Below, in pieces: positions 60,253 through 64,000 of a DNA stretch of 64,000 bases. The DNA comes from Spirodela intermedia (Eukaryota; Streptophyta; Magnoliopsida; Alismatales; Araceae), in NCBI GenBank assembly GCA_902729315.2, contig LR746270.1, positions 4,590,221 to 4,654,220 on the forward strand, given 5' to 3'. The position numbers and the translations under genes were made by a program. The notes under the pieces were generated by a model. That model searched no databases and was not told the DNA's origin. It saw only the letters and a list, made by a program, of their open reading frames with translations. Position 1 is the first letter of the stretch. Every line of letters starts with the position of its first letter.

Positions 60253-60851
60253 CGTTCTCCTGCTCTCCTGCTCTCCTCTCTCCCACTCTCTCCCCCTTCC
60301 CTCTCTCCCCCCCCTTCTCTCTCTCTCTCTCTCTCTCTTCCTAAATGTGTTAGCTTAACCAAGTAAACACCATCTTGAATTATCAGAGCTCACGCTGAGC
60401 GTGGACAGAGCTTCAGTTTGTTGAATGAGCTCAGAGACCTTCGAGCTTAGGGACGATTGGCTTCAAAACCTTGCACTCGCAAGAATGCTTCTCACAACGA
60501 GGGTTTCGTTTATCCAATCGAAACCCCATCTTCGCAGGTTATCCAACCCCTTCTAGGGTTTTCAGGATACGACCTTCGAGGACAGGTCACGGACGAACCA
60601 TCAATCTCATCCGAAGAAGAACAAAGAAAACTCAGATACGCCCATGAACTCGTGCTCATGATCATCTCCTACGGATCAGTTGTTATTGCTTGACTGAGAT
60701 TACAATATACGACTTTATTATCCAAATATATTGTCTCCCTAGGCTCTTACACGCATCACCGAAGACCCAGAGACTGAGACCCTAAAACTAACAGAAGTGA
60801 ATGGAGAAGTAGGAGATAGGTGAGCCATCTATGTGTGTGCATAGACATCTG

Positions 60852-60896
<45 letters not shown>

Positions 60897-60939
60897 AAGT
60901 GGAAAATATCCTCATCATTTATTGGACTCGGAAGGGTTC
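59145..60939. repeat. Intergenic region dominated by CT microsatellites
   Basis: RAD1 promoter up to about 59290, then CT arrays at about 59437-59504, 59650-59690, 60072-60145, 60195-60250 and 60315-60340, followed by unique DNA and a GA array at about 60857-60893 just after the bHLH gene. Short segments between the arrays (CTCTCCTGCTCTCC and CCACTCTCCCACTCT) recur at 60155-60190 and 60255-60290, so part of the region is a higher-order repeat. An open stretch at 60457-60693 has no recognisable family. Confidence 0.8.
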
Positions 60940-62388
60940 TTAGCTCCTCTCCAGTTGTGCAAGAAGGGCGGCCTTGAGGGCGTCCTCGGACTCCAACCCA
61001 GGGGGAGCCCTGGCGACCACATCCTGCAGCATGAACTCCTTCACACAAGAGATGCTCGCGTGTTGCACTTGCATGTCGAGCTCTCGCAGCGCAGACATCA
61101 ACCTCGCCGATGGGTGACTCAGATTCTCGGACTTCACTCTGATCACTGCGTCTGCCTCCATCATCCTCACGTCGAACTCCATCTTGTCGCCGGCACCTCC
61201 TCCTCCACCTACTCCCTCTCCTCCGGCTGCTGCTCCTGCTACCTTACCGGTGCGGACAACGGTGGGACGAGGGCCGTTGGCCGTGGCGGTCACCTTGAGG
61301 GCCTCGTTCTTGGGTTTCTTGGCCTCCGCCTCCAGCTCCTCCACTCTGGAGCGGAGCTCCTTGATGTAGGAGACGGCGTCGGCCAACAGCGATGCCTTGT
61401 CCATCCTCGACACGTTGGGCACGACGGAGCGGAGGGCATAGAACCGGAGGTTGAGCTTCTCCCTCCGCTGCCTCTCCGCCTCCACGTGGTTCACCGGCAC
61501 TTCCTTGCCGCTCCCAGGCTTCCTCCCCCGCTTCTTCGGCCGCCGCCTCTCCAGCAGAAGCCCCCCCTCAGAGTCCGAGTGCTCTGATTCCAGAGATGAC
61601 GTCAGCCCTACAGGAACCCCATCCTTGAGGGCCTTGGGCATCACCGTCGCGGAGGCGGAAGGAACCACCGTCGTCATTCCTCCTCCTCCGCCGCCACCGC
61701 CGCCGCCGCCACCCAGATCGAGATCGAGTCCTACGCTCAGCAGGGCCTTGACCTGCTGAACCAGACCCCAATTGTCCCCCACCATCTCTGGCGATCCAAG
61801 CTCCAGCACGCCGTTGCCGGCGGGGATGCAGACGAGCGTGGCCACGCCGTGGAGCAGCGCCTCCCGGCACCTCTCGCAGCCATACATCTGCAGCTCGTGT
61901 CCGCCGGAAAGCCAGACGTGGCTGCCAGAGGCGAAAGCGCGGGTGGGCACCGCGTGATCGGCGGCGATGGCGAAGGAGCGCGCCTGAGAGACCAGGTAGA
62001 ACCACTCGATGTCTGAGACGACTCCATCGGTGGTGATATCGGAGTTGTTGTCGTCGCTCAGAAGGGAGACCTTCTTCCTCTCCGGGTTCAGCAGGAAGTT
62101 GTTGCCGCTGCTACCGTTGCCGCCTCCGTTGCCGCGGAGGTGGCCGTCTCCCCAGGAGAGGATGGTGCGGGGATCGTAGATGGTGGTGCGTGGGTGGTGA
62201 TCGGAAGAGGAAGCCCGCCAGAATATGGCGTAGGCCCACCACTCCGGGAGGGTCTGCAGGAGGTACTGGAGGCGGTGCTTCAGGGTGAGCAGAGGCGAGA
62301 GAGGGAGGAAGGAAGTGGTGGAGAAGAGTTGCGGCGGCGGTGGTGGCTGTGGGTTTGGAGAAGATGTCGGAGATATCAGCTCCTCCAT
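60940..62388 (-). CDS. bHLH14-like: bHLH transcription factor, MYC2/bHLH14-like
   Basis: Nuclear regulator, probably in jasmonate signalling. Single exon, 482 residues. The N-terminal bHLH-MYC_N (JAZ-interacting) domain spans about 36-215 ([49 protein letters not shown]). A 12-residue poly-Gly tract follows (226-237), then the nuclear signal [16 protein letters not shown] (about 281-296). The bHLH domain (about 297-353) has the E-box-reading basic region [11 protein letters not shown] with the invariant Glu. The C-terminal ACT-like domain begins about 405. It is shorter than MYC2 (about 620 in Arabidopsis) and lacks the long acidic insert; the [16 protein letters not shown] sequence and size fit the bHLH14/MYC-like small branch. 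A TATA-like TTATATAGG lies about 115 bases upstream. Confidence 0.9.
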   Translation of the reverse strand: MEELISPTSSPNPQPPPPPQLFSTTSFLPLSPLLTLKHRLQYLLQTLPEWWAYAIFWRASSSDHHPRTTIYDPRTILSWGDGHLRGNGGGNGSSGNNFLLNPERKKVSLLSDDNNSDITTDGVVSDIEWFYLVSQARSFAIAADHAVPTRAFASGSHVWLSGGHELQMYGCERCREALLHGVATLVCIPAGNGVLELGSPEMVGDNWGLVQQVKALLSVGLDLDLGGGGGGGGGGGGMTTVVPSASATVMPKALKDGVPVGLTSSLESEHSDSEGGLLLERRRPKKRGRKPGSGKEVPVNHVEAERQRREKLNLRFYALRSVVPNVSRMDKASLLADAVSYIKELRSRVEELEAEAKKPKNEALKVTATANGPRPTVVRTGKVAGAAAGGEGVGGGGGAGDKMEFDVRMMEADAVIRVKSENLSHPSARLMSALRELDMQVQHASISCVKEFMLQDVVARAPPGLESEDALKAALLAQLERS

Positions 62389-62502
62389 GTCTCCGCTCTG
62401 TTCCTAGGGTTTGGAAGATTGCCTTTTGGCCGGGTGCAACTTCTACGGCCGCAACCACGACAGGAGTACGAGAGCCGGTGGCTCAAGATATTGAATCTAA
62501 AC

Positions 62503-62510
62503 CTATATAA
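62503..62510 (-). promoter_or_regulatory. TATA box of the bHLH gene
   Basis: TTATATAG on the minus strand about 115 bases before the bHLH start codon; CT-rich DNA on the sense strand lies further upstream. Confidence 0.6.
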
Positions 62511-62619
62511 CAAGGACGGCGAGCCCAAGAGTAAACTGTGAAAGAGATGTAGCCTGGTCAGGTAACGGAGAGAGAGAAAGAGGGGGGATGGAAGTCGATA
62601 GATGGATAGATAGACAGAT

Positions 62620-62620
<1 letters not shown>

Positions 62621-62662
<42 letters not shown>
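62621..62662. repeat. GA microsatellite upstream of the bHLH gene
   Basis: About 42 bases of pure GA, about 240 bases upstream of the bHLH start codon, with a GATA-type run just before it (62595-62618). Confidence 0.95.
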
Positions 62663-62666
<4 letters not shown>

Positions 62667-64000
62667 GCGGAAGGGGGGACAGTTGGCGTCGTAAGAGGAA
62701 AAATTCAGAGAAGAGGGAGTCACGATTAGCACCTGCTCCGATAGGGAGGGCGGGATGGCGACGGCGCATATGGGGTCGCCTTTGTGTTTATTGACTGGTA
62801 CCGACACTCAGGGCCCACATCGCCACGTAGACGCGTTTATCGACTCACATCCTTGACCCCTTTCATCTTTGACAGCAAACCACCAGGACTGCATCTCAAA
62901 AACCAAGTATTTGTATAGTTTTATGTTTTAGAGGAAATGGAAGAGGAGGGTACATGGAGGAGCATGCACCCATAGACTCCGAAGACCTGACGTGCCCATC
63001 TTGCACAGACCACGGAGAACGACGACCGCACGGCTTCGGCTCTGCGTGAGGCGTCCCCGGGTGTACCGAGTTCGGCGAGAATCTCCTCCCATCAAATCGG
63101 GTTCCCATCTCGGCCATCATGGCCGGACCATCCTATACGAAGGCGTCAATGTCGCCCTCCGGCCTCGGAGAGATTCCTCTGGGAGGCTGCACTAGCGCTG
63201 CTGCGGCGACAGAGGAACCCCGTGCCGGTGGCAAGGACGTCCTCGCCACGGGACGGGTGTTCCTGTTGCTCTGAGATCGCGCGGTCGAGGGAGGAGGATT
63301 CCAGAGGAAGCTTCGACGCAGCACCGAGAAAGGCTGAGCGGTTTGTCATCTTTCCCGGAGGAAGAAGCCTCGACGAAAGGTGGAGGCTTGGAATCTGACG
63401 GCTTCATTCCTTGTTGTCGCCTTGTCCCCGTGCCGCGAGGGGGGGAATGATCACCCCGGCCCTGAGTCTTGACACCACGAGGCCAGCGAGGGAGAGATGA
63501 TTCCTCCGAGAGCTTCCGTCGTCTAAAATATTTGGTCTACAGAGGAGCAGCGTACGGAGCGGCGCCGCCCGGCACACAAACTGCGTGACGGGACGGCGGA
63601 ATGCACGTGCCGCGACGAGGCCCCGCGCCGGCTGCTGCCTTCGCCAGCGCTGCTGCCGCTCGGAAGCGTTCCTCGTCAAAATATACCGCTCGATGAGGAC
63701 TGCGAAGCCGGCAGATTCGAAAGCTCCAAAGGCCCCATCGCTTCGGCGAAAGGACCCGCCTGACGGCGACCAACGGCGACCAACGGCGTCCCCCACCGCC
63801 CCATCCCCCGCGCGCGTTCCTGCTTGTCCGCTGAAGGCGGTGCCGGTGCAAGTCGGAGCTTCCTGATCTGACTAGCAGACAGCCAGCGACAGTAGCACGC
63901 CAAGGCATGATGGCCGGAGGAATGCCGTGGATAATGGATCGCCATCTTCCGCCACCTGTTGCACCTATAGTTCCACTTCATGAGATGGATTGAAAGAGAG
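62663..64000. other. GC-rich right end; no gene supported
   Basis: Bases 62950-64000 are GC-rich and open in several frames on both strands, including about 50 codons on the plus strand from 63119 (MAGPSYTKASMSPSG) and longer minus-strand frames at 63400-63980. None shows a known domain, and frames on both strands are equally open, which is what GC-rich non-coding or partly coding DNA gives. It could be an exon of a gene continuing beyond the window. Confidence 0.35.

Noticed and set aside
59891-60362. Overlapping Glu/Arg-rich frames near 60 kb
   Set aside because: Microsatellite translation, not protein genes.
62896-63981. Multiple open frames at the right end of the window
   Set aside because: Open on both strands with no domain or splice logic; listed only as a GC-rich region.

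Overview
This is nuclear DNA of a flowering plant. Every complete gene is split by U-rich introns with GT/AG ends, and the proteins are plant-type versions of known families. Long GA/CT microsatellites are very frequent. Several coding exons (PRP17, COG4, bHLH) are much GC-richer than the flanks, which fits a monocot better than a typical eudicot, but this is inference; I cannot name the species.

Layout. 1.2-5.75 kb (-): a CID-family PABP-interacting protein with PAM2 and two RRMs. 8.6-13.5 kb (+): an SF2/ASF-like SR splicing factor, head to head with the CID gene. 14.25-14.9 kb (+): 60S acidic ribosomal protein P1. 15.4-16.4 kb: coding-like stretches I could not assign. 19.0-20.8 kb (-): step-II splicing factor PRP17/CDC40. 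21.3-23.1 kb (+): an uncharacterised plant protein. 24.8-26.3 kb (-): a pair of small proteins sharing a C-terminal motif. 27.0-29.6 kb (-): COG4. 30.0-32.1 kb (+): SmD3, divergent from COG4. 32.4-37.0 kb (-): a GT29 sialyltransferase-like Golgi protein. 41.1-44.2 kb (+): a gene for an uncharacterised protein with a conserved helical C-terminus. 45.28-45.64 kb (+): a single zinc finger protein with an EAR motif, inside a block of local duplications. 47-51 kb: microsatellites, a decayed retrotransposon gag fragment and a truncated WSD1-like acyltransferase. 51.5-55.4 kb (-): an MFS_5/MFSD5-type transporter. 56.8-59.1 kb (-): RAD1 of the 9-1-1 DNA damage clamp, with a tandem repeat array behind it. 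60.9-62.4 kb (-): a bHLH14/MYC2-like transcription factor. The last 1.3 kb is GC-rich with no gene I can support.

Functional view. Three spliceosomal genes (SR protein, PRP17, SmD3) and two translation or mRNA genes (CID, P1) lie within 32 kb. Most housekeeping genes here share promoters rich in TGGGCC/GGCCCA (site II) motifs, and three pairs are head to head. This looks like a gene-dense housekeeping segment followed, from about 42 kb, by a more rearranged segment with duplications, gene fragments and microsatellites. I joined exons by hand; reading frame was conserved across every junction of the nine multi-exon genes given a confidence of 0.8 or above.
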